DNA of 64,000 nt from Luteimonas rhizosphaericola (GCF_029888045.1 NZ_JARXRN010000020.1:252283-316282), one strand, 5' to 3'. Positions 9,401-23,170 are shown, counted from the stretch's first letter. Made by a program: numbers and translations. The notes: a model not told the origin generated them from the sequence alone.

Positions 9401-11409
9401 AGCGAGGCGCCGAGGATCAGGCGGTTCAGGCCGTCGTTCTCGGCATCGCCGCGCCAGACCCGCGCGAAGGCCTCGGAGAAATCGCTGCCGGCGCGCTCGG
9501 CGTCGAGCCCGGCCACGTTCGATTCGACCTCGAAGTCCTGGATGTACACCGGCGCGCCGTCGACCTCGATCCGGTACGGATGCTCGGTGATCACGCGCAG
9601 CCCGAGGTTCTCCATCATCGGCAGCGCGTCGGAGAGCGGGATGTCGCCGCGCTGGCGGTAGAGCTTGAAGCGCAGCGCGCCCTCGCCGGGCATCGCGTGC
9701 GGCGACTGCTGCAGGCTCAGCTGCAGGTCGTCTTCGCCCGTCAGCGCCGCGAGGCGCTCGACGTCGGTGGCGGCGATGGCGGGCGTGGCGTTCTCGATGT
9801 AGCCGGCCGGCAGCGCGCGACCGTAGCGGCCGGCGAGCGCCAGGCCCTGTTCCTCGCCGTGGCGGGCCACCAGCTCGTCGCGCAGGTCGTCCTGCCAGTT
9901 GCGCACGATCACCGCCAGCTCGCGCTCGAGCTGGGCCTGGTCGACCTCGAACTGCTCGCCGCTGCGCGGGCGCACGATCAAGTGCACCTGCGCCAGCGGC
10001 GATTCGCCGATCAGCACGTTGGCGTCGACGTGGTCGGCGTGCAGCACTCGGCGCAGCATCGCCTCCACCCGACGGCGGACCTCGGTGTTGAAGCGGTCGC
10101 GCGGGATGTAGGCCAGCACCGAGTAGAAGCGGCCGTAGCGGTCGCGGCGCAGAAACAGGCGGCTGCGCACTCGCTCCTGCAGGCCGAGCACGCCCGTGGC
10201 CAGGCGGAACAGCTCGTCCGCGGTGGACTGGAACAGCTCGTCGCGCGGCAGGGTTTCCAGGATGTGCTTGAGCGCCTTGCCGCTGTGGCCGGTGGGCTTG
10301 AGGCCCGATTCGCTCATCACGTGTTCGTAGCGCTCGCGCACCAGCGGGATGTCCCACGGCCGCCGGTTGTAGGCGCCGGAGGTGTACAGGCCGAGGAAGC
10401 GCTGTTCGGACACCGCGCGCCCCTGCGCGTCGAAGCCCAGCACGCCGATGTAGTCCATGTAGCCGGGACGGTGCACGGTGGAGCGGGCGTTGGTCTTGGT
10501 GAGCACCAGCGAGTCGGCCAGGCCGTCGTTGCTCATGCGGTGCGCGGCCAGCGACTTCAGCGGCCGTCCCTTGCCCTCGCCGCCGCGCAGCAGGCCCAGG
10601 CCGCTGCCTTCCACCGGCACCAGCAGCTCCTCGCCGCTCTTGCTGCGCAGCTGGTATTCGCGATAGCCGAAGAAGGTGAAATGGTCGTTCGCGGCCCAGC
10701 GCAGGTACTCTTGCGCCTCGCGCCGCTCGGCGTCGGTCACCGGCAGGCGGCGGGTGGCGAGGTCGGCCGCCACCTGCTGCATCTTCTCGCGCATCGCGCC
10801 CCAGTCGCGCACGATCGCGCGCACGTCCTCGAGCACCTCGACGATCGCCGACTCGATCTCCTTCATGCCCTCGGCGGTCTGGCGGTCGATCTCCAGGTGC
10901 ATCACCGATTCGGTCTCGCCCTCCCCCACCGCGACCAGCCGCCCGGCCTTGTCGCGCGCGATCTGGATCACCGGATGGCCCAGCACGTGCACGCCGACGG
11001 CGCGCTCGGCCAGCGCCATGGTCACCGAATCGACCAGGAACGGCATGTCGTCGTTCACCACCTGCAGCACGGTGTGCGGCGATTCCCAGCCGTGCGACTT
11101 CAGGCCCGGGTTGAACAGCCGCACCTGCGCGGTGCCGGGCTTGCGGCGACGCATGAACTCGAGCAGGTCGGTGGCGAGCGCGGCCCAGCCTTCGGCGCTG
11201 TGCTGGGGCAGTTCGTCCTCGGTCATGCGCCGGTAGAAGGCGTTGGCGAACGCGTTCGCGTCGTCCTGCGCGGCCTTGCCGGCGCGCTTGCGGACCGCAT
11301 CGAGGATCGGCTGCAGCACGCCCGCGGTGGCGGAGGTCGCCGGGGTACGCGCGGGCTTGGCGCCCGCGGCCTTGCGCGCCGGGGCTCGGGAGGGTTTGGC
11401 GGGGGTCAT
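6430..11409 (-). CDS. gdhB: NAD-specific glutamate dehydrogenase, large (180-kDa) type
   Basis: A 1659-residue enzyme catalysing NAD+-dependent oxidative deamination of glutamate to 2-oxoglutarate, feeding the TCA cycle. The N-terminal ACT-like regulatory region (about residues 30-700) contains segments such as [11 protein letters not shown] and [11 protein letters not shown]. The catalytic core is marked by [20 protein letters not shown] and GSKGGFIVK near residues 850-910 and by later [15 protein letters not shown]. Length and order match the large GDH first described in Streptomyces, Pseudomonas and Caulobacter relatives. The first about 30 residues are a Lys/Ala/Pro-rich extension that is probably disordered. 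It appears monocistronic. Nearby sucAB-lpdA consumes the product. Confidence 0.95.
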   Translation of the reverse strand: MTPAKPSRAPARKAAGAKPARTPATSATAGVLQPILDAVRKRAGKAAQDDANAFANAFYRRMTEDELPQHSAEGWAALATDLLEFMRRRKPGTAQVRLFNPGLKSHGWESPHTVLQVVNDDMPFLVDSVTMALAERAVGVHVLGHPVIQIARDKAGRLVAVGEGETESVMHLEIDRQTAEGMKEIESAIVEVLEDVRAIVRDWGAMREKMQQVAADLATRRLPVTDAERREAQEYLRWAANDHFTFFGYREYQLRSKSGEELLVPVEGSGLGLLRGGEGKGRPLKSLAAHRMSNDGLADSLVLTKTNARSTVHRPGYMDYIGVLGFDAQGRAVSEQRFLGLYTSGAYNRRPWDIPLVRERYEHVMSESGLKPTGHSGKALKHILETLPRDELFQSTADELFRLATGVLGLQERVRSRLFLRRDRYGRFYSVLAYIPRDRFNTEVRRRVEAMLRRVLHADHVDANVLIGESPLAQVHLIVRPRSGEQFEVDQAQLERELAVIVRNWQDDLRDELVARHGEEQGLALAGRYGRALPAGYIENATPAIAATDVERLAALTGEDDLQLSLQQSPHAMPGEGALRFKLYRQRGDIPLSDALPMMENLGLRVITEHPYRIEVDGAPVYIQDFEVESNVAGLDAERAGSDFSEAFARVWRGDAENDGLNRLILGASLTWRQVALLRGYARYLQQVGVPFSQSYVEDTFARNPLIARLLVELFEARFDPRAGREDKATLATATAHLSGHLQALAGGDAVAAAAVQPVVDARGAGREARDDAARLAIRALLDTVSSLDEDRILRSFMGLIDATLRTSYYQRGREDAFKETIAFKFDSARVPDLPKPRPYREIFVYGPRVEGIHLRFGAVARGGLRWSDRREDFRTEVLGLVKAQMVKNTVIVPVGSKGGFIVKRPPAGGDRDALFAEGVACYRLFISGLLDVTDNIVDGRIVPPVDVVRHDQDDPYLVVAADKGTATFSDIANGISADYGFWLADAFASGGSVGYDHKGMGITARGAWESVKRHFRALGHDSQAQDFTCVGIGDMSGDVFGNGMLLSRHIRLVAAFDHRHIFIDPQPDAARSFAERERMFALPRSSWADYDTALISKGGGVFPRTLKSIALTPEACAALGLAEGTTAMAPNELLSAILRAPVDLLWNGGIGTYVKSSREQHADVGDRANNAIRVDGRDLRCRVVGEGGNLGLTQLGRIEAAQHGVLLNTDFIDNSAGVDTSDHEVNIKILLNAQVQDGRLKMEARNKLLASMTDEVAQLVLWDNYRQNQAISLMERMSVSRLGSKQHFIRTLEQQGLLDRQIEYLPSDAEMAERKARGQGLTRPELAVLLSYSKLVAFDELLRSDVPEDPYLSKELQRYFPQPLQKKYAQAMEQHRLKREIIATAVTNTMINRMGATFLLRMQEDSGRSYGEVAKAFTITRETLEARALWLDIDALDGRVAESVQIDALLVIWNLQRSFTRWLLSRPGAIPDITTAVNRYHDGFRDIRAGENILPDSQRPEYEASLADWLGKGVPAELAGQLAALPYLEPCADIIELATERKRRPIDVARLHFRVGEALRVPWLTQQIDALQVDGRWHAVARGVLREELATQQRTIVGQVLAMPGETPEEKVQQWLGRDDATLRFTLAMLTELAAQKTLDYPTASVAVQRLSQLAQRG

Positions 11410-11572
11410 GGGAAGCGGGCTCCGGATGGAGTGAGGCCCGCGTTCTCACGCGGGCCACGGGGCTGGGCGCGCGCCGCGGGGCGCGCACCAATGGATGCTG
11501 CGGGATGGACGCCGCCTCCCGTGTCGGGATCGACGGCCAGCCTGGCGCGGTGGCGCGAAGACACGGCCGGGC

Positions 11573-12721
<1,149 letters not shown>

Positions 12722-12889
12722 GGCGACCTCTATCGTTTCCGGAGAAACCTTATTGTAGCCCGCGGCGGCACGCGTGGTCCCCATGGCGCCCACCTGCGCA
12801 CCGCGCTTCGCCCGCACCTGCGCCCGGGCTTGCAGCGTGACACCACGGTACACCCCGCGCGGTTGCGCTCACCGACGTCGCGGCGCAAA

Positions 12890-12917
12890 ATATCTCTATA
12901 TCGCGATATGGAGATAT
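12890..12917. promoter_or_regulatory. Probable SahR operator, four ATATC/GATAT half-sites
   Basis: A 28-bp near-perfect palindrome (one mismatched pair) centred on TCGCGA. It is built of two ATATC half-sites spaced by TCT, then GC, then two GATAT half-sites spaced by GGA. It ends two bases before the sahR start codon and covers the GGAG ribosome-binding site (12910-12913). This position suits autorepression and repression of the downstream metH genes. ArsR-type repressors bind such inverted repeats. Assignment to SahR is inferred from the adjacent gene. Confidence 0.78.
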
Positions 12918-12919
12918 GC

Positions 12920-13849
12920 ATGGACCTCGAGGCCTGGTCTTCCCGGCTGAAGGTGCTCGCCGACCCCACCCGCGTGCGCCTGCTGGCGCTGCTGGAGGGC
13001 GAGGAGCTGACGGTGGCCGAGCTGTCGGGCATCACCCGGCTGGCGCAGCCGCGCGTGTCCACCCACCTGGCCAAGCTCAAGGACGCCGGCCTGGTGCGCG
13101 ACCGGCGCGCGGGCGTGTCGGCCTACTATCGTTTCGACGACGAATCGCTCGATCCCGCGCAGCGCGCCCTGTGGCAGGCGCTGTCCACCGGCAGCGACGA
13201 CCCCCTGTTGCGCCAGGATGCCGAACGCGTGGCCGGCGTGCTGGCGATGCGCGCGGCCGACCAGAACTGGGCCGATTCGGTGGCCGGCGACATGGAGCGC
13301 CACTACTCGCCCGGGCGCACCTGGGAGGCGCTGGCGCGCAGTGCGCTGCCGCTGCTGGAAACCGGCAACGTGCTCGACATCGCCTCCGGCGACGGCGTGC
13401 TGGCCGAACTGCTGGCGCCGCACGCACGCCGCTACGTCTGCGTCGACAGCAGCCGGCGCGTGGTCGCGGCGGCCGCCGAGCGCCTGCGCAAGTTCCGCAA
13501 CGTGGAGGTCCGCGAGGGCGACATGCACGCCCTGCCCTTCGGCGACGGCGAGTTCGACCTGGTGGTGCTGATGCACGCGCTGACCTATGCCGACAAGCCC
13601 GCGCAGGCGGTGGCCGAAGCGGCACGGGTGCTGCGCCCGGGCGGCCGCCTGCTGCTGTCGAGCCTGGCGCGGCACGAGCACCAGAGCGTCGTGCAGGCCT
13701 ACGGACACGCCAATCTCGGCTTCGCCGACAAGGACCTGCGCCGGTTCGTCTCGCGCGCCGGGCTGGAGCTGGTGAACGCCGACACCGTGACCCGCGAGAA
13801 GCGCCCGCCGCATTTCGAGGTGATCTCGATGATCGCCCGCAAGCCGTAG
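12920..13849 (+). CDS. sahR: SahR-like ArsR-family regulator with methyltransferase-fold sensor domain
   Basis: A 309-residue two-domain protein. Residues about 5-80 form an ArsR winged helix ([15 protein letters not shown], then [18 protein letters not shown]). Residues about 130-300 form a class I SAM-methyltransferase fold with motif [11 protein letters not shown] at 151-160 and [11 protein letters not shown]. This matches SahR, described in Proteobacteria as a repressor of SAM-cycle genes that is released from DNA by S-adenosylhomocysteine bound in the methylase-like domain. Position directly before the two metH genes, and the operator over its own start, support this. ATG 12920 is preferred to ATG 12908 because GGAG is correctly spaced from it. 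Confidence 0.86.
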   Translation: MDLEAWSSRLKVLADPTRVRLLALLEGEELTVAELSGITRLAQPRVSTHLAKLKDAGLVRDRRAGVSAYYRFDDESLDPAQRALWQALSTGSDDPLLRQDAERVAGVLAMRAADQNWADSVAGDMERHYSPGRTWEALARSALPLLETGNVLDIASGDGVLAELLAPHARRYVCVDSSRRVVAAAAERLRKFRNVEVREGDMHALPFGDGEFDLVVLMHALTYADKPAQAVAEAARVLRPGGRLLLSSLARHEHQSVVQAYGHANLGFADKDLRRFVSRAGLELVNADTVTREKRPPHFEVISMIARKP

Positions 13850-13925
13850 CGGCGCCGATCCACCCTCGCCGCGGCCGCCGCGCCGTTTCTCCGCCACTTC
13901 CGAACGCCTGCCCATCGAGCCACGC

Positions 13926-15008
13926 ATGAAGACCCTCCCCTGGCTGCACCCCGACCGCGTCGCCCTGCTGCTGGACGCGCTGCGCACGCGCATCCTGGTG
14001 ATCGACGGCGCCATGGGCACCATGATCCAGCGCCACGACCTGCAGGAAGCCGACTACCGCGGCGAGCGGTTCGCGGGCGGCTTCGACAGCGCGCACGCGT
14101 CCGCCGGCGCCGCGCCGCAGGGCCACGACCTCAAGGGCAACAACGACCTGCTGCTGCTCACGCGGCCGGACATCATCGCGGACATCCACACCGCCTATCT
14201 CGAGGCCGGCGCCGACCTGGTCGAGACCAACACCTTCAACGCCACCGCCGTCAGCCAGGCGGACTACCGCCTCGAGCACCTGGTGCGCGAACTCAACGTC
14301 GAGGGCGCGCGCATCGCCCGCGCCTGCTGCGACGCGGTCGCCGCGGCCACCGGCCGGCCGCGCTTCGTGATCGGCGTGCTCGGGCCGACCAGCCGCACCG
14401 CCTCGATCAGCCCAGACGTGAACGACCCCGGCTTCCGCAATACCAGCTTCGACGAGCTGCGCGCGACCTACCGCGAGGCGATCGACGGCCTGGTCGATGG
14501 CGGCGCCGACACCCTGATGGTCGAGACCATCTTCGACACGCTCAATGCCAAGGCGGCGCTGTATGCGATCGAGGAGGCGTTCGAGGCGCGCGGCGGGCGA
14601 CTGCCGGTGATGATCTCCGGCACCATCACCGACGCCTCCGGCCGCACCCTGTCCGGGCAGACCGCCGAGGCGTTCTATGCCTCGGTCGCGCACGGCCGGC
14701 CGCTGTCGGTCGGCCTGAACTGCGCGCTGGGCGCGAAGGACCTGCGCCCGCATGTGGAAACGCTGGCGACGGTCGCCGACGGCTACGTCAGCGCGCATCC
14801 CAACGCCGGCCTGCCCAATGCCTTCGGCGGCTACGACGAGACCCCGGAGGAGATGGCGGGCGTGCTGAAGGAGTTCGCCGAAGCCGGCCTGCTCAACCTG
14901 GTCGGCGGCTGCTGCGGCACCTCGCCCGACCACATCCGCGCGATCGCGGACGCGGTTGCCGGCGTCGACCCGCGCGCGCTTCCCGATCGCCTGGCGGACG
15001 CCGCGTGA
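13926..15008 (+). CDS. metH: Methionine synthase, homocysteine-binding module (split MetH, first part)
   Basis: A 360-residue protein equal to the N-terminal module of cobalamin-dependent methionine synthase. It binds zinc and homocysteine: the zinc ligands are the Cys in [12 protein letters not shown] (about residue 267) and the Cys pair in [14 protein letters not shown] near the end (about residues 326-327). Other family segments are [34 protein letters not shown] and [17 protein letters not shown]. It ends with its own stop and is followed after 99 nt by the remaining modules as a separate gene, an arrangement typical of xanthomonads. It would work together with the next protein. Confidence 0.93.
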   Translation: MKTLPWLHPDRVALLLDALRTRILVIDGAMGTMIQRHDLQEADYRGERFAGGFDSAHASAGAAPQGHDLKGNNDLLLLTRPDIIADIHTAYLEAGADLVETNTFNATAVSQADYRLEHLVRELNVEGARIARACCDAVAAATGRPRFVIGVLGPTSRTASISPDVNDPGFRNTSFDELRATYREAIDGLVDGGADTLMVETIFDTLNAKAALYAIEEAFEARGGRLPVMISGTITDASGRTLSGQTAEAFYASVAHGRPLSVGLNCALGAKDLRPHVETLATVADGYVSAHPNAGLPNAFGGYDETPEEMAGVLKEFAEAGLLNLVGGCCGTSPDHIRAIADAVAGVDPRALPDRLADAA

Positions 15009-15107
15009 CCCCCACCGCCACCCGCGCGCCCGCCACCATGCGGCGCCCCGCGCCAATGCCCCCGCGGCACGGGCGCCTCGCCCCGCGCGCGGCCGAAGGA
15101 CTCGCCT

Positions 15108-17807
<2,700 letters not shown>

Positions 17808-17844
17808 GCGGCCGGAAGATCATCCCGCGTGGCGCGATCCCGGA

Positions 17845-18465
17845 TCACCAGACCAGGTCGTCGGGCACCTGGAACTTCGGATCGGCATAGGGATCGCCCT
17901 CCGCCGGCGCCTGCGGATCGATCCTGAGCGCGACCGAGGGCGCGAAGATCGCCTCCGCTTCGGCGAGGTCGGCCGCCGTCACCAGGCAGTAGCGGCCATT
18001 GAGCTGGACCACGCCCAGCTCGCCGGCATTGAGCGCACGCAGCTGCGCGGCGTTGACGTAGATGCGCTTGATCTTGCCGCCGTAGGGAAAATGGCGCGCG
18101 ATGTCGGCCTCGGGATCGTTGAGCAGCCGGTCCTGCAGGAACGCCTCCAGCTTCGCCCGCGCCTCGCGGCGCACGCGTGCGAGCTCCTGGCGTTCGCGCT
18201 CGGCCTGGATGCGCTCGTCCTTCTCCTTCTGCGCCCGGATCGCGTAGGCCTTGGCGAGATCGATGTCCTCCCGGCTGCGCGGGCCGCGGCCGCCCTTGCG
18301 GGCGCCCGGCTTCCCCGGCGCGCCGGATCCGGACTTGCCGGCGCCCGTGGCCTCTCGTGCCGGGCGCCTGGCGTCGCCGCGCCCCTGCGGGGGCTGGGCG
18401 CGTGCAGGCTTGGAGGCCGGCTTGAAGCCCAGGCCGAGCAGCTGGTCACGCAGGGAATCAGTCAT
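17845..18465 (-). CDS. DUF2058 family protein
   Basis: A 206-residue protein of the DUF2058 family (YaiL-like). It has a conserved N-terminal LRDQLLGLGF, then a basic Gly/Pro/Arg-rich linker (about residues 17-65), a charged coiled-coil-like helix with LAKAYAIRAQKEKDERIQAERERQ, and a C-terminal globular part with HFPYGGKIKRIYVN and GRYCLVTA. The basic linker suggests nucleic-acid binding, but function is not established. It starts 12 nt after slyX and is likely the last gene of the FKBP-ugd-slyX operon. It converges with metH. Confidence 0.85.
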   Translation of the reverse strand: MTDSLRDQLLGLGFKPASKPARAQPPQGRGDARRPAREATGAGKSGSGAPGKPGARKGGRGPRSREDIDLAKAYAIRAQKEKDERIQAERERQELARVRREARAKLEAFLQDRLLNDPEADIARHFPYGGKIKRIYVNAAQLRALNAGELGVVQLNGRYCLVTAADLAEAEAIFAPSVALRIDPQAPAEGDPYADPKFQVPDDLVW

Positions 18466-18477
18466 CGCGGGTCCGGA

Positions 18478-18693
18478 TCAGTAATGCGGTGGCGGCGGTT
18501 CGAGCCCGGCATCGCCAGGTCCATCGCTGCGCGCCAGTTTCAGATCTTCGAGCACCCGCCGGAGCAGGTCGGCATGGCCGACCGCCTCCAGCCGCATTGC
18601 GGTCAGGGCCTCGTTGAGTTCGGCGATCACCTGCTCCTGGAACGCCAGCCGCGTCTCCAGTTCGACCAGTCGCTGCTCGAGCTCGCCATTCAT
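18478..18693 (-). CDS. slyX: SlyX protein
   Basis: A 71-residue protein that is almost entirely one amphipathic coiled coil (residues 3-50, LEQRLVELETRLAFQEQVIAEL) and ends in the family hallmark PPPHY. It is a typical size for SlyX. Its start codon overlaps the ugd stop by one base. SlyX genes are often found beside FKBP-type isomerases, as here; the molecular role is unknown. Confidence 0.88.
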   Translation of the reverse strand: MNGELEQRLVELETRLAFQEQVIAELNEALTAMRLEAVGHADLLRRVLEDLKLARSDGPGDAGLEPPPPHY

Positions 18694-20045
18694 CACGCCT
18701 GGCTCCGCAGGATCGACCTTCCGCGCCCGATCGCCCAGTAGGCGATGCCCTCGGCCTCGATCTCGCCGGGCTCGTACAGGTTGCGGCCGTCGAACACCAC
18801 CGCGTCGCGCAGCGCCTCGCGCAGCCGGGCAAAATCCGGGCTGCGGAACTGCTTCCACTCGGTGACCACGGCCAGCGCATCGGCGCCCTGCAGCGCCTCC
18901 TCCGCGCTTTCGCACAGCACCAGGTCGTCGCGCTGCCCGAAGATGCGCCGCGCCTCGTCGCGTGCCTCGGGATCGAACGCCCGCACGTGCGCGCCGGCAT
19001 CCCACAGCTGCTGCAGCAGGCGGCGGCTGGAGGCCTCGCGCATGTCGTCGGTATCGGGCTTGAACGCCAGGCCCCAGACGGCGAACGTCTTGCCGCGCAG
19101 CGCCTCGGCTGCGCCGTAGTGGCGCACGAGCAGGTCGAACAGGTGCGCCTTCTGGCGGTCGTTCACCGCCTCCACCGCATTGAGCAGGATCGGCTCGTGG
19201 CCGTGCTGGCCCGCGGTGCGCGCCAGCGCCTGCACGTCCTTGGGAAAGCACGAGCCGCCGTATCCCGCACCGGGGTAGATGAAGTGCCAGCCGATGCGCG
19301 GATCCGATCCGATGCCGCGTCGTACCTGCTCGACATCGGCGCCGACGCGCTCGGCGATGTTGGCGATCTCGTTCATGAAGCTGATCTTGGTCGCCAGCAT
19401 CGCGTTGGCCGCGTATTTCGTCAGCTCCGCGGAGCGCACGTCCATCGCCACGATGCGGTCGCGGTTGCGGTTGAACGGCGCGTAGAGCCTGCGCAGCTTC
19501 TCGATCGAGGCCGGGTCCGTACTGCCGATGACGATGCGGTCGGGGCGCATGCAGTCCTCGACCGCCGCGCCCTCCTTCAGGAACTCGGGATTGGACACCA
19601 CGTCGAAGGCGATGTCGGCGCCGCGCGCGGCCAGCTCCGCCGCGATCGTCTCGCGCACGCGGTCGGCGGTCCCGACCGGCACGGTCGACTTGTCGACTAC
19701 GATCGCCGGCGCCCGCAGGTGCCGTCCGATGGTGTGCGCCACCGCCAGCACGTACTGCAGGTCCGCGCTGCCGTCCTCGTCCGGCGGAGTGCCGACAGCG
19801 ATGAAGATCACCTCGGCGTCCGCCACCGCGCGGGCGGCGTCGGTGGTGAATTTCAGCCGGCCCGCTGCGTGGTTGGCCTTGACCATCGGCTCGAGGCCGG
19901 GCTCGTAGATCGGGACGACACCACGCTCGAGGCCCGCGATCTTGGCCTGGTCGACGTCCACGCAGATGACATCGTGGCCGACCTCGGCCAGGCAGGCGCC
20001 ACTGACCAGGCCGACGTATCCGGTGCCGAAGATCGCAACATGCAT
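18693..20045 (-). CDS. ugd: UDP-glucose 6-dehydrogenase
   Basis: A 450-residue enzyme oxidising UDP-glucose to UDP-glucuronate with two NAD+, supplying exopolysaccharide and LPS sugars. The N-terminal dinucleotide-binding motif is FGTGYVGL (residues 5-12), followed by YEPGLE and [14 protein letters not shown]. The catalytic Cys is near residue 266 in [10 protein letters not shown]. The start at ATG 20045 gives [13 protein letters not shown], the standard N-terminus; the longer frame upstream overlaps the isomerase gene. It follows that isomerase by 14 nt. Confidence 0.95.
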   Translation of the reverse strand: MHVAIFGTGYVGLVSGACLAEVGHDVICVDVDQAKIAGLERGVVPIYEPGLEPMVKANHAAGRLKFTTDAARAVADAEVIFIAVGTPPDEDGSADLQYVLAVAHTIGRHLRAPAIVVDKSTVPVGTADRVRETIAAELAARGADIAFDVVSNPEFLKEGAAVEDCMRPDRIVIGSTDPASIEKLRRLYAPFNRNRDRIVAMDVRSAELTKYAANAMLATKISFMNEIANIAERVGADVEQVRRGIGSDPRIGWHFIYPGAGYGGSCFPKDVQALARTAGQHGHEPILLNAVEAVNDRQKAHLFDLLVRHYGAAEALRGKTFAVWGLAFKPDTDDMREASSRRLLQQLWDAGAHVRAFDPEARDEARRIFGQRDDLVLCESAEEALQGADALAVVTEWKQFRSPDFARLREALRDAVVFDGRNLYEPGEIEAEGIAYWAIGRGRSILRSQA

Positions 20046-20059
20046 TCGCGACGCGTCCC

Positions 20060-20836
20060 TTATTCGGCGGAATTGACGATGTCGAGCAGCTCGACCTCGA
20101 ACACCAGCGTCGCATTCGGGCCGATCGGACCGCCGGGCGTGCCCTGCTCGCCGTAGCCGAGCTTGCCGGGAATCCACAGCTTGTACTTGCTGCCCACCGG
20201 CATCAGCTGCAGGCCTTCCTGCCAGCCCGGCACCACCTGCGAAAGCGCGAACTCGACCGGCTCGCCGCGGGCGTAGGAATCGTCGAAGGTCTCGCCGTCG
20301 AGCAGCGTGCCCTTGTAGTGCACGCGCACGGTGTCGCCCGCCTTCGGCTTCGCGCCCGAGCCTTCGCTCAGCACCTGGTACTGCAGGCCCGAGGCGGTGG
20401 TCTGCACGCCCTCCTTGCCCGCGTTCTCGGCCAGGAAGCGCTCGCCGTGCTCGGCGTTCTCCTTGCCGGATTGTTCGAATTCGGCCATCTGCTTGGCCTG
20501 CATGCGGGTGCTGAACGCCTGCATGACCTGCATCGCCTCCTCCTGCGTCAGCAGCGGCTCCTTGCCGTCCAGGGTGCTGCGCACGGCCTTGAACAGGGTA
20601 TCCAGGTCGACCTCGTCCTTGGCGCCCTTGAGGCTGTCGCCGATCTGCATGCCGATCACGTAGCTGACCTGCTCCTTCTCGGTCTTCAGTCCGCCCTTCG
20701 CGGCGACTGCAGGCGCATCGTCGGCGCCGTCCACCGGCTTGCCGGTGTCCTTGTCGAGCGGCTTGCAGGCCACCAGCGCGATCGACAGGGCGAGGCCGAA
20801 CACGGCCAGGGAAGTGGAACGCATGGACACTTTCAT
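20060..20836 (-). CDS. FKBP-type peptidyl-prolyl isomerase, lipoprotein (FkpA/Mip-like)
   Basis: A 258-residue periplasm-facing cis-trans prolyl isomerase. The signal peptide ends in a lipobox, LVAC at about residues 21-24. An FKBP N-terminal dimerisation region (about 50-150, with [14 protein letters not shown]) is followed by the catalytic FKBP domain (about 155-258: [56 protein letters not shown]). The start at ATG 20836 has GGAG upstream. It is paralogous to the next upstream gene and probably co-transcribed with it and ugd. Confidence 0.92.
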   Translation of the reverse strand: MKVSMRSTSLAVFGLALSIALVACKPLDKDTGKPVDGADDAPAVAAKGGLKTEKEQVSYVIGMQIGDSLKGAKDEVDLDTLFKAVRSTLDGKEPLLTQEEAMQVMQAFSTRMQAKQMAEFEQSGKENAEHGERFLAENAGKEGVQTTASGLQYQVLSEGSGAKPKAGDTVRVHYKGTLLDGETFDDSYARGEPVEFALSQVVPGWQEGLQLMPVGSKYKLWIPGKLGYGEQGTPGGPIGPNATLVFEVELLDIVNSAE

Positions 20837-20901
20837 CGGGAACTCCAGGAAAACACGGTGCACAAGGGGAGCGCCGGCGGAACCGCCGCCGACGATGATG
20901 T

Positions 20902-21834
20902 CTACAGGATGCCGAGCAGTTCGACCTCGAACACCAGGGTGGCGTTCGGGCCGATCAGCGGCGGACTGCCGGCCTGGCCATAGGCGAGCTCGCCGGGAAT
21001 CCAGAAGCGGTAGCGCGAGCCGACCGGCATCAGGGTCAGGCCCTCGGTCCAGCCGGCGATGACCTGGTTGAGCCCGAACTCGGCCGGTTCGCCGCGGCCG
21101 ATCGAGCTGTCGAACTCGGTGCCATCGAGCAGGGTGCCGCGATAGTGCACGCGCACCTGGTCGCCCGGACGCGGGCGCGGCCCCGAGCCTGCGCGCAGGA
21201 CGCTGTACTGCAGGCCCGACCCGGTCGTGAACACGCCCTTGGCCCCGCGGTTGCGGGCCAGGAATTCCGCGCCCGCGGCGCGGTTGGCCTCGGCCGCGCG
21301 CGCGGCCTCGCTGCGGGAGCGCTGCTCCAGCGCCGCGCGGACCTCGGACGCCTGCTCGGTGGACAGCAGCGGCGTGCCGCCCTCGATTAAGGTGCGCATG
21401 GCCTGTACCAGCACCGGCACCTCGATGGTGTCGGCCATCGGTCGCAGCGAACGCCCCACGTCCAGCCCGGTCATCAGCCCGACCTTGGCCGGATCGACCG
21501 CGGGCGGCGGCGTGCCGGGCGCCATGCCCGGCACCTGGCGGCCGCTGCGCACGGCGATGCGCTGCATCAGCGCCTGCCCGACCTGCGCCACCTCGGCCTC
21601 GCCGATCAGCGGCTCGCCACCGGCCAGCGCATGGCTCACGGCGCGCTCGAAGCTCGCGTAATCGATGTCGGGGCCGGCCGCGGCCAGCGACCGCGCGACG
21701 TCCATCCCCACCAGGTAGCTGATCTGCTGGCGCTCGCCCGACAGGCGGGTCAGCTCCTGCGCCATGCCCACCGATGCCGTCGCCACCAGCGCAGACAGGG
21801 CCAGCGCGGCCATGCCACGCGCGAAACGGTTCAT
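20902..21834 (-). CDS. FKBP-type peptidyl-prolyl isomerase with doubled N-terminal region
   Basis: A 310-residue secreted isomerase. It has a cleavable signal peptide (about residues 1-25, ending SVGMAQE) instead of a lipobox. The catalytic FKBP domain (about 205-310) is very similar to the neighbouring gene: [46 protein letters not shown]. Ahead of it the FKBP_N-type unit occurs twice, each with a GMDVARSL or GLDVGRSL signature and an Ala-rich helix (about residues 40-110 and 120-190). This looks like a tandem duplication followed by divergence. It is the first gene of the likely operon down to DUF2058. Confidence 0.9.
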   Translation of the reverse strand: MNRFARGMAALALSALVATASVGMAQELTRLSGERQQISYLVGMDVARSLAAAGPDIDYASFERAVSHALAGGEPLIGEAEVAQVGQALMQRIAVRSGRQVPGMAPGTPPPAVDPAKVGLMTGLDVGRSLRPMADTIEVPVLVQAMRTLIEGGTPLLSTEQASEVRAALEQRSRSEAARAAEANRAAGAEFLARNRGAKGVFTTGSGLQYSVLRAGSGPRPRPGDQVRVHYRGTLLDGTEFDSSIGRGEPAEFGLNQVIAGWTEGLTLMPVGSRYRFWIPGELAYGQAGSPPLIGPNATLVFEVELLGIL

Positions 21835-21948
21835 CGGATCCAGACTCCGGCACGCGCCGCCTGGTGCGGCGCAGGGGCCGCTATTGTCGCGGCCGGCGCC
21901 CGCCACGGCAATCTCGCGCCGATGCCGCGCCCGCGGGCGTTCAGCACC

Positions 21949-22509
21949 TCAGCGGGCGGGAACCGGCGCCCTCAGCGCCTGCTCGATCGCGGCGACGATC
22001 TCCGGATCCTCCGGCAGCGTACGGCTCCCGAACGAGGCGACCACCTTGCCGTCGCGGCCCACCAGGTACTTGTGGAAGTTCCACGCCGGCGCCTCGCCCG
22101 TGGCCTGCAGCAGGTCGCGATACAGCGGAGTGGCGGCGTCGCCGACCACGTGGACGCGTTCGAACATCGGGAACTTCACCCCGTAGGTGAGGGTGCAGAA
22201 CTCCTGGATCTTCTGTTCGTCCTCGTACTCCTGGCCGCGGAAATCCGCCGAAGGGAACCCCAGGACCGAAAACCCGCGCGCCTTGTAGCGCGAGTGCAGG
22301 GATTCCAGTCCCTCGAACTGCGGGGCCAGCCCGCACTTGCTGGCGGTGTTGACGATCAGCAGGACCTGCCCGCCATATGCCTGCGAGAGCTCCACCGGGG
22401 TCTTGCCCGTCAGCGGACGGAAGCTGCGTTCGAGCAGGCCGCCGGCAGCGGCGGCGGTCGCGGACGCCGTCATGAGGACGGCGAGTACGAGATATCCGAT
22501 TGATTTCAT
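21949..22509 (-). CDS. Glutathione peroxidase family protein, periplasmic
   Basis: A 186-residue thiol peroxidase of the GPx fold with a signal peptide (about residues 1-22), so probably periplasmic. The peroxidatic Cys59 is in NTASKCGLAPQ, and the WNFHKYLV motif (Trp143, Asn144) supplies two further members of the catalytic tetrad. The segment that normally reads FPCNQFGGQE is here FPSADFRGQE, so the usual catalytic Gln position carries Asp89 and the second Cys is absent there. Periplasmic bacterial members often diverge in this segment. Thioredoxin rather than glutathione may be the reductant. It is divergent from the ytr operon. Confidence 0.88.
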   Translation of the reverse strand: MKSIGYLVLAVLMTASATAAAAGGLLERSFRPLTGKTPVELSQAYGGQVLLIVNTASKCGLAPQFEGLESLHSRYKARGFSVLGFPSADFRGQEYEDEQKIQEFCTLTYGVKFPMFERVHVVGDAATPLYRDLLQATGEAPAWNFHKYLVGRDGKVVASFGSRTLPEDPEIVAAIEQALRAPVPAR

Positions 22510-22584
22510 GGCTGTTTCCTCGCCCCGGACGGATTGCGCCCGTGGACCGTGACTTCAGTTGGGTCGACCAGGGCCCGAAACCCC

Positions 22585-22625
22585 TTGCAACGGCCTGTTC
22601 TGGTGTTATAGTTGAATACAACACC
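22585..22625 (+). promoter_or_regulatory. Promoter and YtrA-type operator of the GntR/ABC operon
   Basis: A -35-like TTGCAA (22585-22590) and -10-like TATAGT (22607-22612) are separated by 16 nt. A 24-bp imperfect palindrome with perfect GGTGTT/AACACC ends (22602-22625) covers the -10 and the expected transcription start. YtrA-subfamily GntR regulators bind operators with GTGTA/TACAC-type ends, so this is the likely site for the repressor encoded two genes downstream. The first start codon is 25 nt away. Confidence 0.75.
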
Positions 22626-22650
22626 TATCCACCAGAGCAGGACGTTCATC

Positions 22651-23166
22651 ATGAACCGCAAGCTCCGCAACACGATACTGGCTTTCTCGGTGACCGGCAT
22701 GGTGCTGGCGCTGGGCCTGATGGCGGCCCGCCCCATGGTCGACGCCGGGGCGGGCGAAGTCCGCGCGCTCGCCGGCGCGCAGGCGCCCGCGGCTCCGGCG
22801 CGCACCGCCCCGCTGATGCCGCTCGCCGACGCTGCCGGGCAAGACGTCTCCGCGCTGGACCAGGCCGACGCCGTGGCGGTCCGGCTGCAGGCGCGCGGCC
22901 CTCAGTACGAGGCGGCGCTGGTGGACGCGCGTTCGGTCGAACAGGCTGTTGCGCTCACCGTGAGCTTTGTGACCACCGTGGTGGCCGAGTCCCTGATGAC
23001 CCCGTCGCTGGAGACTGACCCGGCCACCGCCGCGGCCTCCGACGCAGGCGACGGGAGCACCGACACCGATGCCGCCCCGGCCCGCCGCAGCGGCAGCGTG
23101 CGCAGCGCGATCGCCGTCCCCTACTTCTCGTTCGCACGCGGGACAGGCCGCGCCGGCCGGAGCTGA
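22651..23166 (+). CDS. Unknown membrane-anchored protein, first gene of the ytr operon
   Basis: A 171-residue protein that I do not recognise. Residues about 8-27 are a hydrophobic segment after a basic start (MNRKLRNT), suggesting a signal anchor or signal peptide. The rest is Ala/Asp-rich with no Cys: a low-complexity linker, a central region with QARGPQYEAALVDARSVEQAVALTVSFVTTVVAESL, which may be one amphipathic helix, and an acidic then basic tail. ATG 22651 is chosen because an ATG at 22612 would lie inside the operator. It is followed after 4 nt by the GntR gene, so it belongs to the regulated operon and may be an accessory subunit or a stress-signal sensor for the ABC transporter. Confidence 0.6.
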   Translation: MNRKLRNTILAFSVTGMVLALGLMAARPMVDAGAGEVRALAGAQAPAAPARTAPLMPLADAAGQDVSALDQADAVAVRLQARGPQYEAALVDARSVEQAVALTVSFVTTVVAESLMTPSLETDPATAAASDAGDGSTDTDAAPARRSGSVRSAIAVPYFSFARGTGRAGRS

Positions 23167-23170
23167 TGCC

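Noticed and set aside
15009-15107. Possible frameshift joining the two metH genes
   Set aside because: The first gene ends naturally after its Cys-Cys zinc motif, and the second has its own ribosome-binding site and GTG. This split is known in the family.
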